From an uncultured bacterium (lineage in GTDB: Bacteria > Bacillota > Clostridia > Lachnospirales > Lachnospiraceae), in assembly GCA_945871045.1 (NCBI GenBank), contig CAMBUC010000017.1:1-14976 (forward strand): 14,976 bases of DNA. The letters run 5' to 3'. Positions 1 to 6,634 of the stretch are shown one piece after another. The notes beneath the pieces were generated by a model. It did not search any database. It was given only the letters and a program-made list of their open reading frames with translations, and was not told where the DNA came from. How positions within the stretch are numbered: position 1 is the first letter of the stretch; the number at the start of each line of letters is the position of its first letter. Position numbers and translations under genes: made by a program.

Positions 1-420
1 ACCGATAGAACCAACTTCTGCCTCGATAGACATACCCATTGCATGAGCAACATTTACTAACTCAGTAGTCTTTGCGATGTTCTCCTCGATGGGGTAGTGT
101 GATCCATCGAACATGATCGAAGTAAAGCCGGCCTTGATACATTTGTAGCATCCTTCGTAACTACCGTGATCTAAGTGTAATGCAACGGGAACGGTGATTC
201 CAAGTTCCTCATCCATAGCCTTAACCATTGCAGCAACGGTCTTGAAGCCTGTCATATACTTTCCTGCGCCCTCCGATACACCAAGGATCACCGGTGAGTT
301 TAACTCCTGTGCGGTTAAAAGGATCGCCTTTGTCCACTCCAGATTGTTGATGTTGAACTGTCCAACTGCATAGTGTCCAGCTTTTGCTTTGTCTAACATT
401 TCTTTTGCAGATACTAACAT
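1..420 (-). CDS. fba: Class II fructose-bisphosphate aldolase, N-terminal part (gene runs off left edge)
   Basis: This glycolytic/gluconeogenic enzyme splits fructose-1,6-bisphosphate to DHAP and glyceraldehyde-3-phosphate using a zinc ion, in the cytosol. The first 140 codons are present. The N-terminus MLVSAKEMLDKAKAGHYAVG is typical of the family. LDHG (residues 83-86) supplies the catalytic Asp84 and the first zinc ligand His85. FDGSHYP (104-110) and the EAEVG segment (133-137) follow where expected. The later zinc ligands and the phosphate-binding loop lie outside the window; relatives are about 280-310 residues, so roughly half is missing. The ATG is preceded by a strong GGAGG about 7 nt upstream, which fixes the start. 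The gene has its own promoter in the 104-nt gap after the lipid kinase, so it is probably expressed independently of the genes before it. Family assignment is secure. Confidence 0.95.
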   Translation of the reverse strand, partial: MLVSAKEMLDKAKAGHYAVGQFNINNLEWTKAILLTAQELNSPVILGVSEGAGKYMTGFKTVAAMVKAMDEELGITVPVALHLDHGSYEGCYKCIKAGFTSIMFDGSHYPIEENIAKTTELVNVAHAMGMSIEAEVGSIG

Positions 421-492
421 GAGAATTCCTCCATTTTCTATAATTTATGTGGACGTGTGGGTGTACCGCCCTGCATGCCCATATCTTTGATA

Positions 493-521
493 AATATAAC
501 ATGAACTCTTCTAATTGTAAA
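493..521 (-). promoter_or_regulatory. Sigma-A promoter of fba
   Basis: On the minus strand TTTACA (516-521) is followed after exactly 17 nt by TATATT (493-498). This predicts a start near 486 and a leader of about 65 nt before the aldolase ATG at 420. The -35 box lies only a few bases past the stop codon of the upstream lipid kinase gene, and no terminator is seen between the two genes, so read-through is also possible. Confidence 0.75.
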
Positions 522-524
522 GAG

Positions 525-1418
525 TTACTGCATCTTCGCGGGAACGCGGATGGAAAGCGCCTGCTTTAGATTTTGCAGATGGATCTGTGTCTGCTGACCT
601 CCAAATTCCCCGTCTAATGTCCAGGGAATGGACTGATAAGGCGAAACAAACAACTCGTCTGTTTTAAAAGTATAGATCATATCCGACTCCGTGCGAAGTT
701 TTGTGAGCACCGCAATGATCTCGTTTAATTCCACCGCATTGCGCGGCGTGCGGATGAGCATCACTTCAAACAGACCGTCGTTTAACGACACATCGTCCCC
801 CGTCATCCCTTTGAAGCCGCCGACGGACAGTGAGTTGGTCACCATTCCGTACAGAAACTCGTCTTCGATCACACCGCCATCATACTCCACCCTCATGCGA
901 TAACTGGGATGACTGCCGATCCGCCTGGCTCCTTCTAAAATATATGCCACATGTCCCAATACATTTTTCAGTTCCTGTTTTGTCTGATAAGAGACATCCG
1001 TAAACAGACCAAATGCCGCTATATAGACGAAATGTCTGTCACCAAAGCATCCAACATCGCACAAAAAATCGTCTCCCCCGACTGCTGCCTGTGCTGCTTT
1101 TTTCATGTTTTTCGGCAGATTTAAGGATGCAGCGAAATCATTGGTGCTTCCTGCCGGGATATATCCAAGTGGAATCTTATGACCGCCTTCGATCAGCCCC
1201 GTCACTGTCTCGTCCAATGTTCCGTCTCCGCCGCAGCAAACAACAAGGTCATATTGTCCTGCACGCTCCAAAACGACGTTTCTGGCATCCAGCACTGCCT
1301 GCGTCGGATGGACGCTCACTTCATAACCGGCCTGTACCATGATCTCTATGATATCTGATAATTGTGACTTGATCTTTCCGACTCCGGAATGGGGATTATA
1401 TACAAACAGCAGTTTCAT
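525..1418 (-). CDS. YegS/BmrU-family lipid kinase (diacylglycerol kinase-like)
   Basis: A 297-residue protein of the diacylglycerol/sphingosine kinase-like catalytic family, which phosphorylates a lipid hydroxyl with ATP at the membrane face. Visible motifs are NPHSG near the N-terminus (8-12), the nucleotide-binding GGDGTLDE (63-70), PAGSTNDFA (88-96), SLNDGLFEV (211-219) and a terminal-domain DGE (269-271). Length matches BmrU/DgkB relatives. The exact lipid cannot be read from sequence: DgkB-type diacylglycerol recycling is most likely, but other YegS-like substrates are possible. Its ATG overlaps the whiA stop codon (ATGA, 4 nt) and has an AAGGAG site inside the whiA 3' end, so it is translationally coupled to whiA. 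In many Firmicutes an HPr/Crh gene follows whiA; here this kinase takes that place. Confidence 0.9.
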   Translation of the reverse strand: MKLLFVYNPHSGVGKIKSQLSDIIEIMVQAGYEVSVHPTQAVLDARNVVLERAGQYDLVVCCGGDGTLDETVTGLIEGGHKIPLGYIPAGSTNDFAASLNLPKNMKKAAQAAVGGDDFLCDVGCFGDRHFVYIAAFGLFTDVSYQTKQELKNVLGHVAYILEGARRIGSHPSYRMRVEYDGGVIEDEFLYGMVTNSLSVGGFKGMTGDDVSLNDGLFEVMLIRTPRNAVELNEIIAVLTKLRTESDMIYTFKTDELFVSPYQSIPWTLDGEFGGQQTQIHLQNLKQALSIRVPAKMQ

Positions 1419-2131
1419 TCCGTTCTCCTTCCCAGATTTTTCGCAATCTCACTCAATTTTCGAAGCCTGTGATTTACCCCGGATTTTCCTACCGGTGGAT
1501 CACACAATTCGCCCAATTCTTTCAACGAACTGTCCGGATACTCCAAACGTATTCGCGCCATCTCCTCCAATGCCGGCGGCAATTCATCCAGGTTCATTTT
1601 GCTTTGGATATAGCGGATGTCTTCCACCTGCCGGCACGCGGCGCCAACGACTTTATTGATGTTAGCGGTCTCGCAGTTTACGATGCGGTTGACCGAGCCT
1701 CGCATCTCCTTAATGATCCGGACATTTTCCAGATTCATAAGCGCCACATAGGCGCCCATCACGCTTAAAGCGTCTACGATCTGCGAACCTTCTTTCAGAT
1801 AAACAATGTAATATTTTTTGCGCAATACGATCTTTGCATCCAGTTCAAATTCCCGATACAGCTGCTGCAAAAGTTCTGCCTGCGCTTCCTCCTGACAGAC
1901 AATCTCAAAATGGTAGGACTTCTGCGGATCGCTGATGGATCCCGATGCAAGAAACGCGCCCCGCAAAAAGGCGCGTTTACAACACTTTTTCCTTAACAGT
2001 TTGTCCGGTTCTTCCACCTGTACATGCTCTGCCGAAAACCACCGGATGGCGGCCTCTTCCGCCAACCTGCAATGGGGTTTGCCCCCTAACTGCCTGACAA
2101 GTTCTGCTTTTACTTCACCGGAAAATGACAT
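1415..2131 (-). CDS. whiA: WhiA, shortened: DNA-binding regulator/division factor with most of the N-terminal lobe missing
   Basis: WhiA proteins combine a degenerate two-lobed LAGLIDADG homing-endonuclease fold with a C-terminal HTH. They control sporulation septation in Streptomyces and affect chromosome segregation and division in Bacillus. The protein starts with the usual MSFSGEVKAEL, but after about 30 residues passes directly to RKKCCKRAFLRGAFLASGS (47-65), normally found near residue 110-130. The second LAGLIDADG lobe (about 50-150), with SVNRIVNCETANINK (146-160), and the HTH (about 195-235, with GKSGVNHRLRKLSEIA) look complete. Length is 238 residues against about 310-316 in relatives, so some 75 residues of the first lobe are absent without frame disruption. 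The ATG has a GGGGGA site inside the end of rapZ, 2 nt upstream. Identity is sure; whether the short form is functional is unknown. Confidence 0.93.
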   Translation of the reverse strand: MSFSGEVKAELVRQLGGKPHCRLAEEAAIRWFSAEHVQVEEPDKLLRKKCCKRAFLRGAFLASGSISDPQKSYHFEIVCQEEAQAELLQQLYREFELDAKIVLRKKYYIVYLKEGSQIVDALSVMGAYVALMNLENVRIIKEMRGSVNRIVNCETANINKVVGAACRQVEDIRYIQSKMNLDELPPALEEMARIRLEYPDSSLKELGELCDPPVGKSGVNHRLRKLSEIAKNLGRRTE

Positions 2132-2133
2132 TT

Positions 2134-3006
2134 CTATTTCCCCCTATGCGCATCTTTTTCAATATCCCTATGTTCGATACGAATTCCATAGTCCTCTTTT
2201 GTGCACAGCCGGTCAAACAGTCCCTTGGCAACCGTCACCGAACGATGCTTGCCTCCGGTACAGCCAATGGCGATCACCAACTGGTTTTTTCCCTCACTAA
2301 TATAATTGGGGATCAAAAACTGAAGCATGTCCTCCAGTTTATCCAAAAACTCATGGTAAGGCGGACAGGCGTGAACAAACTCCTGAATCGGCTGATCCAG
2401 TCCCGTCAAGGGACGCAGCCCTTCCACATAATAAGGATTCGGCAAAAAGCGGACATCAAAGACCAGATCTGCATCTGTCGGGATTCCGTACTTAAAGCCA
2501 AAGGAAAGGACCGTGATATACAGATTCTTGAATGCCTGATTCGCAACAAACATTTTTTTCAGTTCTGCCTGAAGTTCTCTTGTCAGCAACTGGCTCGTAT
2601 CCAGAATATAGTCTGCGCGCCGCTTCAACGGAAGCAGACGCTCCCGTTCCAGTTCGATGGCCTTCTCCACTCTTTGCCCTTCTGCCAGCGGATGGCTTCT
2701 TCTTGTTTCTTTATAACGCTTGATGATGACAGAATCCTCACATTCGAGGAACAGCATCTCGAAGGTTTTTCCCTGCTCCTGCAATCGATCCAGAACTGCC
2801 GTCAGATCTCCGATGTTCTGACCGCTTCTGATATCTACATTGATCGCCACCTTTTCCAGTTCCGGATCATTTTCTGCCAGATCCACAAAGTTTTCTACCA
2901 ATGAGATCGGCAGATTTCCGACGCAATAATAACCCATATCCTCAATCATTTTCAACGCCGTGCTTTTCCCCGATCCGGACATTCCTGTTAAAATGACACA
3001 TCTCAT
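2134..3006 (-). CDS. rapZ: RapZ/YvcJ-family nucleotide-binding protein
   Basis: A P-loop protein of 290 residues. E. coli RapZ is an RNA adaptor that controls glucosamine-6-phosphate synthase through small RNAs; B. subtilis YvcJ hydrolyses nucleotides. Seen here: Walker A GMSGSGKST (8-16), LFLECEDSVIIKRYKETRRSHPL (around 85-106), RFLPNPYYVEGLRPLTGLD (186-204) and the C-terminal GCTGGKHRSVTVA (248-260). The usual CVDNLP after the P-loop reads CVGNLP (28-33). ATG at 3006 is chosen over an in-frame TTG two codons earlier because the GGGGT site is about 9 nt from the ATG but only 3 nt from the TTG. It lies between murB (85-nt gap with an inverted repeat) and whiA (2-nt gap). YvcK, which often sits between rapZ and whiA in Firmicutes, is not present. 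Confidence 0.93.
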   Translation of the reverse strand: MRCVILTGMSGSGKSTALKMIEDMGYYCVGNLPISLVENFVDLAENDPELEKVAINVDIRSGQNIGDLTAVLDRLQEQGKTFEMLFLECEDSVIIKRYKETRRSHPLAEGQRVEKAIELERERLLPLKRRADYILDTSQLLTRELQAELKKMFVANQAFKNLYITVLSFGFKYGIPTDADLVFDVRFLPNPYYVEGLRPLTGLDQPIQEFVHACPPYHEFLDKLEDMLQFLIPNYISEGKNQLVIAIGCTGGKHRSVTVAKGLFDRLCTKEDYGIRIEHRDIEKDAHRGK

Positions 3007-3035
3007 ATACAACTTACCCCATTTCTTTTGTTTTT

Positions 3036-3066
3036 ACGTAACTATTCAGTACCCTCATAGTTACGT
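3036..3066. repeat. Inverted repeat, copy A of a two-copy covarying stem-loop (murB-rapZ gap)
   Basis: Arms ACGTAACTAT (3036-3045) and ATAGTTACGT (3057-3066) are perfect reverse complements, 10 bp, around an 11-nt loop TCAGTACCCTC. A related element with the same loop core lies at 6474-6501. The + strand copy is followed by five T, but no + strand gene ends here, and the minus-strand side lacks a U-tract. It is therefore read as a small dispersed repeat or RNA stem-loop rather than an operon terminator. Confidence 0.7.
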
Positions 3067-3091
3067 TTTTACAACTTCGCACCGGTTGATG

Positions 3092-4009
3092 CTAAAATCC
3101 TAAGAGACGCACTTCCGGCTCCAGGTACACGCCGCTATGGGCTTTCACACGTTCCTGTACCTGCTGCATCAGATCTAAGATCTGTGCTGCGGTTGCCGCT
3201 CCGCGATTGATCACAAAGCCGCAATGCTTCTCAGATACCTGCGCGTCACCCACACGAAAGCCCCGCAGACCGGCATCCTCGATGAGTTTCCCTGCAAAAT
3301 ATCCTTCCGGACGTTTGAAGGTGCTGCCGGCACTGGGATATTCCAGTGGTTGTTTTTCTACCCTTCTTTTGCGCAGTTCTTCCATCTGTGCACGAATCAC
3401 CACTTCGCTGCCCTGTGTCAGGTTCAGCCTTGCTTCCAGCACGATATCCCCCTCATCCATCATGCGGCTGTGCCGATAAGAGAGATCCAGTTCATCTGCC
3501 GGACGGACTATGATCTCGCCGCCTTTTGTAAGGACACGGACGCCGGATAAGATATCTTTCATCTCGCCGCCATAGGCTCCGGCATTCATCACAACCGCGC
3601 CCCCCAAAGATCCCGGGATACCCGCCGCAAACTCCATGCCCGAAAGTCCGTTTTTTGCGGCAAAATTAGCGGCTTCGGAAAGAAGTGTTCCCGCCATGAC
3701 TGCCAGATCCTCGCCATCTAATAGCCTGATTCCGGATGCTGCTTTTCCAACCTCCAGAACAACGCCTCGTATTCCGTTATCGGACACCAACAGATTACTT
3801 CCGTTTCCAATGACCGTAAGCGCAACTTCCGATTGTTTACAAAGTGCCACTACATCCGGGATCTGCTCCATCGTGGGCGTAACCAGATATTCTGCCGGTC
3901 CACCCACACGAAAGGTCGTGTGGCGGCTTAATGGCTCTTCTTTTTTTATCTGCGCCTGTGTCAGCAGTTTTTCCAGTTCCTGTTCAAATCGCTGCCTCTG
4001 TTTTTCCAT
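3092..4009 (-). CDS. murB: UDP-N-acetylenolpyruvoylglucosamine reductase (MurB), type II
   Basis: FAD- and NADPH-dependent reductase making UDP-N-acetylmuramate, the second committed step of peptidoglycan precursor synthesis in the cytosol. FAD-binding signatures are RHTTFRVGGPAEYLV (29-43), IGNGSNLLVSDNG (67-79) and GMEFAAGIPGSLGGAVVMNAGAYGGE (124-149). The substrate domain has SYRHSR (177-182), YPSAGSTFKRP (224-234) with the proton-donor Ser229, and LEPEVRLLG (296-304) with the catalytic Glu298. The SAGS form marks a type II enzyme as in Bacillus. The start is uncertain: ATG at 4009 gives 305 residues, while an in-frame TTG at 4021 would add four. No strong Shine-Dalgarno favours either; the ATG is preferred by codon type. 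It sits 48 nt after the M18 peptidase gene with no promoter or terminator between, so cotranscription with hprK is likely. Confidence 0.95.
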   Translation of the reverse strand: MEKQRQRFEQELEKLLTQAQIKKEEPLSRHTTFRVGGPAEYLVTPTMEQIPDVVALCKQSEVALTVIGNGSNLLVSDNGIRGVVLEVGKAASGIRLLDGEDLAVMAGTLLSEAANFAAKNGLSGMEFAAGIPGSLGGAVVMNAGAYGGEMKDILSGVRVLTKGGEIIVRPADELDLSYRHSRMMDEGDIVLEARLNLTQGSEVVIRAQMEELRKRRVEKQPLEYPSAGSTFKRPEGYFAGKLIEDAGLRGFRVGDAQVSEKHCGFVINRGAATAAQILDLMQQVQERVKAHSGVYLEPEVRLLGF

Positions 4010-4057
4010 ATGATCAACCAACCTATTTCTCTTTGCTTCGAATCCTTTATCTTCCCA

Positions 4058-5452
4058 TTATGCTTCTTTTAAGAATGCAACATAGCCCTTATAGGCTTCA
4101 TATAAGTCTACTTTACTGATGATCTCCCAGGGCGCATGCATGTTGAGCACCGCTACGCCGCTGTCAATGACTTCCATGCCGTAATTTGCCAGAATATAGG
4201 CAATGGTTCCACCGCCTCCCTGATCTACTTTGCCCAGTTCGGAAGTCTGGAAGGCTACGCCATTGGCATCAAAAATCTTTCGAAGCCTTGCGATATACTC
4301 TGCATTTGCATCATTCGATCCTGATTTGCCACGGGAACCCGTATATTTATTAAATACGATACCTCTTCCGAAATATGCGCAATTTTTCTTTTCGGATACG
4401 GAGGCATAGTTCGGGTCATAGGCGGCACTGACATCGGAGGAAAGCATGCAGGAATGCATGAGCGCACGGCGAAGGGCCAGATCCGAATACCCACCGCACA
4501 ATGCCAGCACTTCCGCTACTGTGTTTTCAAAAAATCGTGACTGCATGCCGGTGGCACCAACGCTTCCGATCTCCTCCTTGTCCACCAGCAGACAGACACT
4601 GGTGCGCTTCGGTGTATCCATCTGTAAGATCGCTTCAAACGAAGGATAAGCACACACTCTGTCATCGTGCCCATATCCCATGATCATGCTGCGGTCCAGG
4701 CCATAGTCTCTGGCTTCTCCCGCAGGAACGACCTCGATCTCTGCCGAAAGGAAATCTTCCTCCTCGATGCCATACTCCTGCTGCAGAAGTGTTAAGATCT
4801 GTGCCTTTACGCGCTCTTTTTCGTCTGCTTCACCCTCTGCCTGATCTTTCGGAAGATTGCCGACGAGTACGTCTAAGTTTTCTCCCTCAACGACTTTGTT
4901 TGCTTTCTTCTCCATCTGCTCGCCTGCCAGATGAATGAGTAGATCGCTCACTCCCACCACCGGATCTCCCGGCTTGTCTCCGATATTCACTTCTACCACT
5001 GTGCCATCCTTTTTTGCCACAACGCCATGCAGCGCCAACGGAAGTGTCACCCACTGGTATTTTTTCACACCACCATAATAATGGGTATCAAGAAGCACCA
5101 GATCCTTATCCTCATAGAGAGGATTCTGCTTGAGATCCAGGCGCGGAGAATCGATATGTGCACCGAGAATGTTCATTCCCTCGCTGATGGGTGCTTCTCC
5201 GATCACAAACAACGCCATTGCTTTTCCCATCTGCACATCGTATACTTTATCCCCCGGCTGTAAGTTCTTTCCTTCTTTGATGGCATCCTGCAGACAGATG
5301 AATCCTGCTGTTTTCGCCTTTTCCACAAAGGTTTTTACACATTCCCGCTCCGTCTTGTTGACGGAGAGAAAGGCTCTGTAACCTTCCGCAAAATCAAATA
5401 CTTCTTTTTTTCTGTCTCCGGGGTATGCATCCCATGCACATTTTCGTTCCAT
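4058..5452 (-). CDS. M18-family zinc aminopeptidase
   Basis: A 464-residue cytosolic dodecamer-type metallopeptidase that removes N-terminal residues from peptides. Metal and catalytic motifs are clear: GAHIDSPRLDLKQNPLY (97-113) with ligand His99 and catalytic Asp101, GYGHDDRVCAY (259-269), DKEEIGSVGATGMQS (291-305) with the Glu-Glu pair, MLSSDVSAAYDPNY (336-349), QGGGGTIAYILA (411-422) and LNMHAPWEIISKVDLY (436-451) with the last His ligand. The inserted second domain lies at about 120-245. Length fits bacterial M18 aminopeptidase I. A GGAGA site sits about 10 nt before the ATG. It lies 36 nt downstream of hprK. Substrate preference, aspartyl or broad, cannot be told. Its position between hprK and murB suggests shared expression, not necessarily shared function. 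Confidence 0.93.
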   Translation of the reverse strand: MERKCAWDAYPGDRKKEVFDFAEGYRAFLSVNKTERECVKTFVEKAKTAGFICLQDAIKEGKNLQPGDKVYDVQMGKAMALFVIGEAPISEGMNILGAHIDSPRLDLKQNPLYEDKDLVLLDTHYYGGVKKYQWVTLPLALHGVVAKKDGTVVEVNIGDKPGDPVVGVSDLLIHLAGEQMEKKANKVVEGENLDVLVGNLPKDQAEGEADEKERVKAQILTLLQQEYGIEEEDFLSAEIEVVPAGEARDYGLDRSMIMGYGHDDRVCAYPSFEAILQMDTPKRTSVCLLVDKEEIGSVGATGMQSRFFENTVAEVLALCGGYSDLALRRALMHSCMLSSDVSAAYDPNYASVSEKKNCAYFGRGIVFNKYTGSRGKSGSNDANAEYIARLRKIFDANGVAFQTSELGKVDQGGGGTIAYILANYGMEVIDSGVAVLNMHAPWEIISKVDLYEAYKGYVAFLKEA

Positions 5453-5488
5453 GTCTGATTACTCTCCTTTTACTACCTGTCTAACTGA

Positions 5489-6442
5489 TTATTCATCGTC
5501 CTCATCGGGATTCATGCTCTTGCTCAGATTTGCCTGCACACGACGGTATAATTCCTGAGCCGCATTATAGCCCATCTTTTTCTGTCTGTGGTTCACCGCC
5601 GCCGTCTCACAGATCACTGCAAGGTTTCGTCCGGGACGGATCGGCAGAGAATGGCAGACGACCTTATTTCCTAAGAATTCGGTGTATTCCTGCTCCATAC
5701 CAAGTCTATCGTACTCTTTATCTTTATGCCAGTCTTCCAGTTTAATGACCAGATCGATCTGCTGTTTATCCTTTACACATTCTACACCGTACAATGATTT
5801 TACATCAATGATACCGATACCGCGCAACTCGATAAAATGGCGTGTGATCACCGGGGATGTTCCGATAAGGGTGTTGTCATCGATACGTTTAATCTCTACT
5901 GCATCATCTGTCACTAAACGATGTCCGCGACGGATCAGTTCTAATGCCGCTTCGCTCTTTCCGATGCCGCTTTCACCCATGATCAGCAGACCTTCGCCGT
6001 ACACATCGACCAGTACGCCGTGGATCGTGATACACGGTGCAAGTTCCTCGTTCAAGGTACGGATGAGTTCGGCGGTTACGGCACTTGTGGCACGCTCGGT
6101 TCCGAGAACCGCCACATTATGTCTGGTGGCTGCCTCCAGAAAATCTTCATCCGGTTGAAACCCACGACAGAATACGACGCAGGGGATATCGAAACTCATA
6201 AACTTATCATAGGCTTCTCTTTTTCTCTCTTTTGTTACCTGCTGAAGATACGCAAACTCTACCATTCCGATGACCTGCACACGGCCTTCTGCGAAATGTT
6301 CAAAATATCCATGCAACTGAAGTGCAGGACGGTTAATCTCAGTGATACATACTTTTTTCTGTTTTAAATTTACCTGTTCGGTAAAGTTGGTCAACTCCAG
6401 TAAACGAGCGACCTTTGCAACGGATACTTCCTTTTGTGTCAT
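5489..6442 (-). CDS. hprK: HPr kinase/phosphorylase
   Basis: Bifunctional sensor of carbon status in Firmicutes: it phosphorylates HPr at Ser46 with ATP or PPi when glycolytic intermediates are high and removes the phosphate when phosphate is high, setting CcpA-mediated catabolite repression. The 317-residue protein has an N-terminal domain (1-130), then ITIHGVLVDVYG (138-149) with conserved His141, P-loop GESGIGKSE (156-164), LVTDDAVEI (176-184), the family signature LRGIGIIDVKSLYG (206-219) and IRPGRNLAVICE (268-279). The C-terminus is acidic (NPDEDDE). ATG at 6442 follows a strong GAGGAGG. A promoter at 6519-6547 and an inverted repeat within the leader suggest independent control from uvrC. 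Partner genes for HPr are not in the window. Confidence 0.97.
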   Translation of the reverse strand: MTQKEVSVAKVARLLELTNFTEQVNLKQKKVCITEINRPALQLHGYFEHFAEGRVQVIGMVEFAYLQQVTKERKREAYDKFMSFDIPCVVFCRGFQPDEDFLEAATRHNVAVLGTERATSAVTAELIRTLNEELAPCITIHGVLVDVYGEGLLIMGESGIGKSEAALELIRRGHRLVTDDAVEIKRIDDNTLIGTSPVITRHFIELRGIGIIDVKSLYGVECVKDKQQIDLVIKLEDWHKDKEYDRLGMEQEYTEFLGNKVVCHSLPIRPGRNLAVICETAAVNHRQKKMGYNAAQELYRRVQANLSKSMNPDEDDE

Positions 6443-6473
6443 GGTGAGCCCCTCCTCGGTTTGTAGATTGTTC

Positions 6474-6501
6474 GGAACTGTACAGTACCTTCACAGTTAC
6501 A
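6474..6501. repeat. Inverted repeat, copy B, in the hprK 5' leader
   Basis: AACTGT (6476-6481) pairs with ACAGTT (6493-6498). The loop ACAGTACCTTC differs from copy A at only two of 11 positions. Aligned with 3038-3065 most of the 28 positions are identical, and one paired position has changed from A-T in copy A to G-C here, so pairing is kept. It falls between the predicted hprK transcription start (about 6512) and its ribosome binding site, so it would be in the hprK mRNA leader. Confidence 0.65.
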
Positions 6502-6518
6502 TATTATCTCTACTTTTT

Positions 6519-6547
6519 ATAATAGTTTACGACATCGATTTTTGCAA
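6519..6547 (-). promoter_or_regulatory. Predicted promoter of hprK
   Basis: On the minus strand TTGCAA (6542-6547) and TATTAT (6519-6524) are separated by exactly 17 nt in an AT-rich stretch. This gives a leader of about 70 nt. It lies in the 192-nt gap after uvrC, the longest gap between ftsH and fba, which supports a new transcription unit starting here. Confidence 0.65.
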
Positions 6548-6634
6548 TCATTTCTACGTTATACTTTTACGATACGGCTACCGAAACAGTTTCCATGTAA
6601 AACACGCTCCCGCTCCGCTCAGGACGTAGTGGTC

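Noticed and set aside
221..502. 93-codon minus-strand frame overlapping the aldolase start
   Set aside because: It is out of frame with the clear aldolase sequence, runs across the fba promoter and ribosome site, and shows no family resemblance.
3036..3071. Terminator between murB and rapZ
   Set aside because: A T-run follows the stem only on the + strand, where no gene is read; on the coding strand there is no U-tract.
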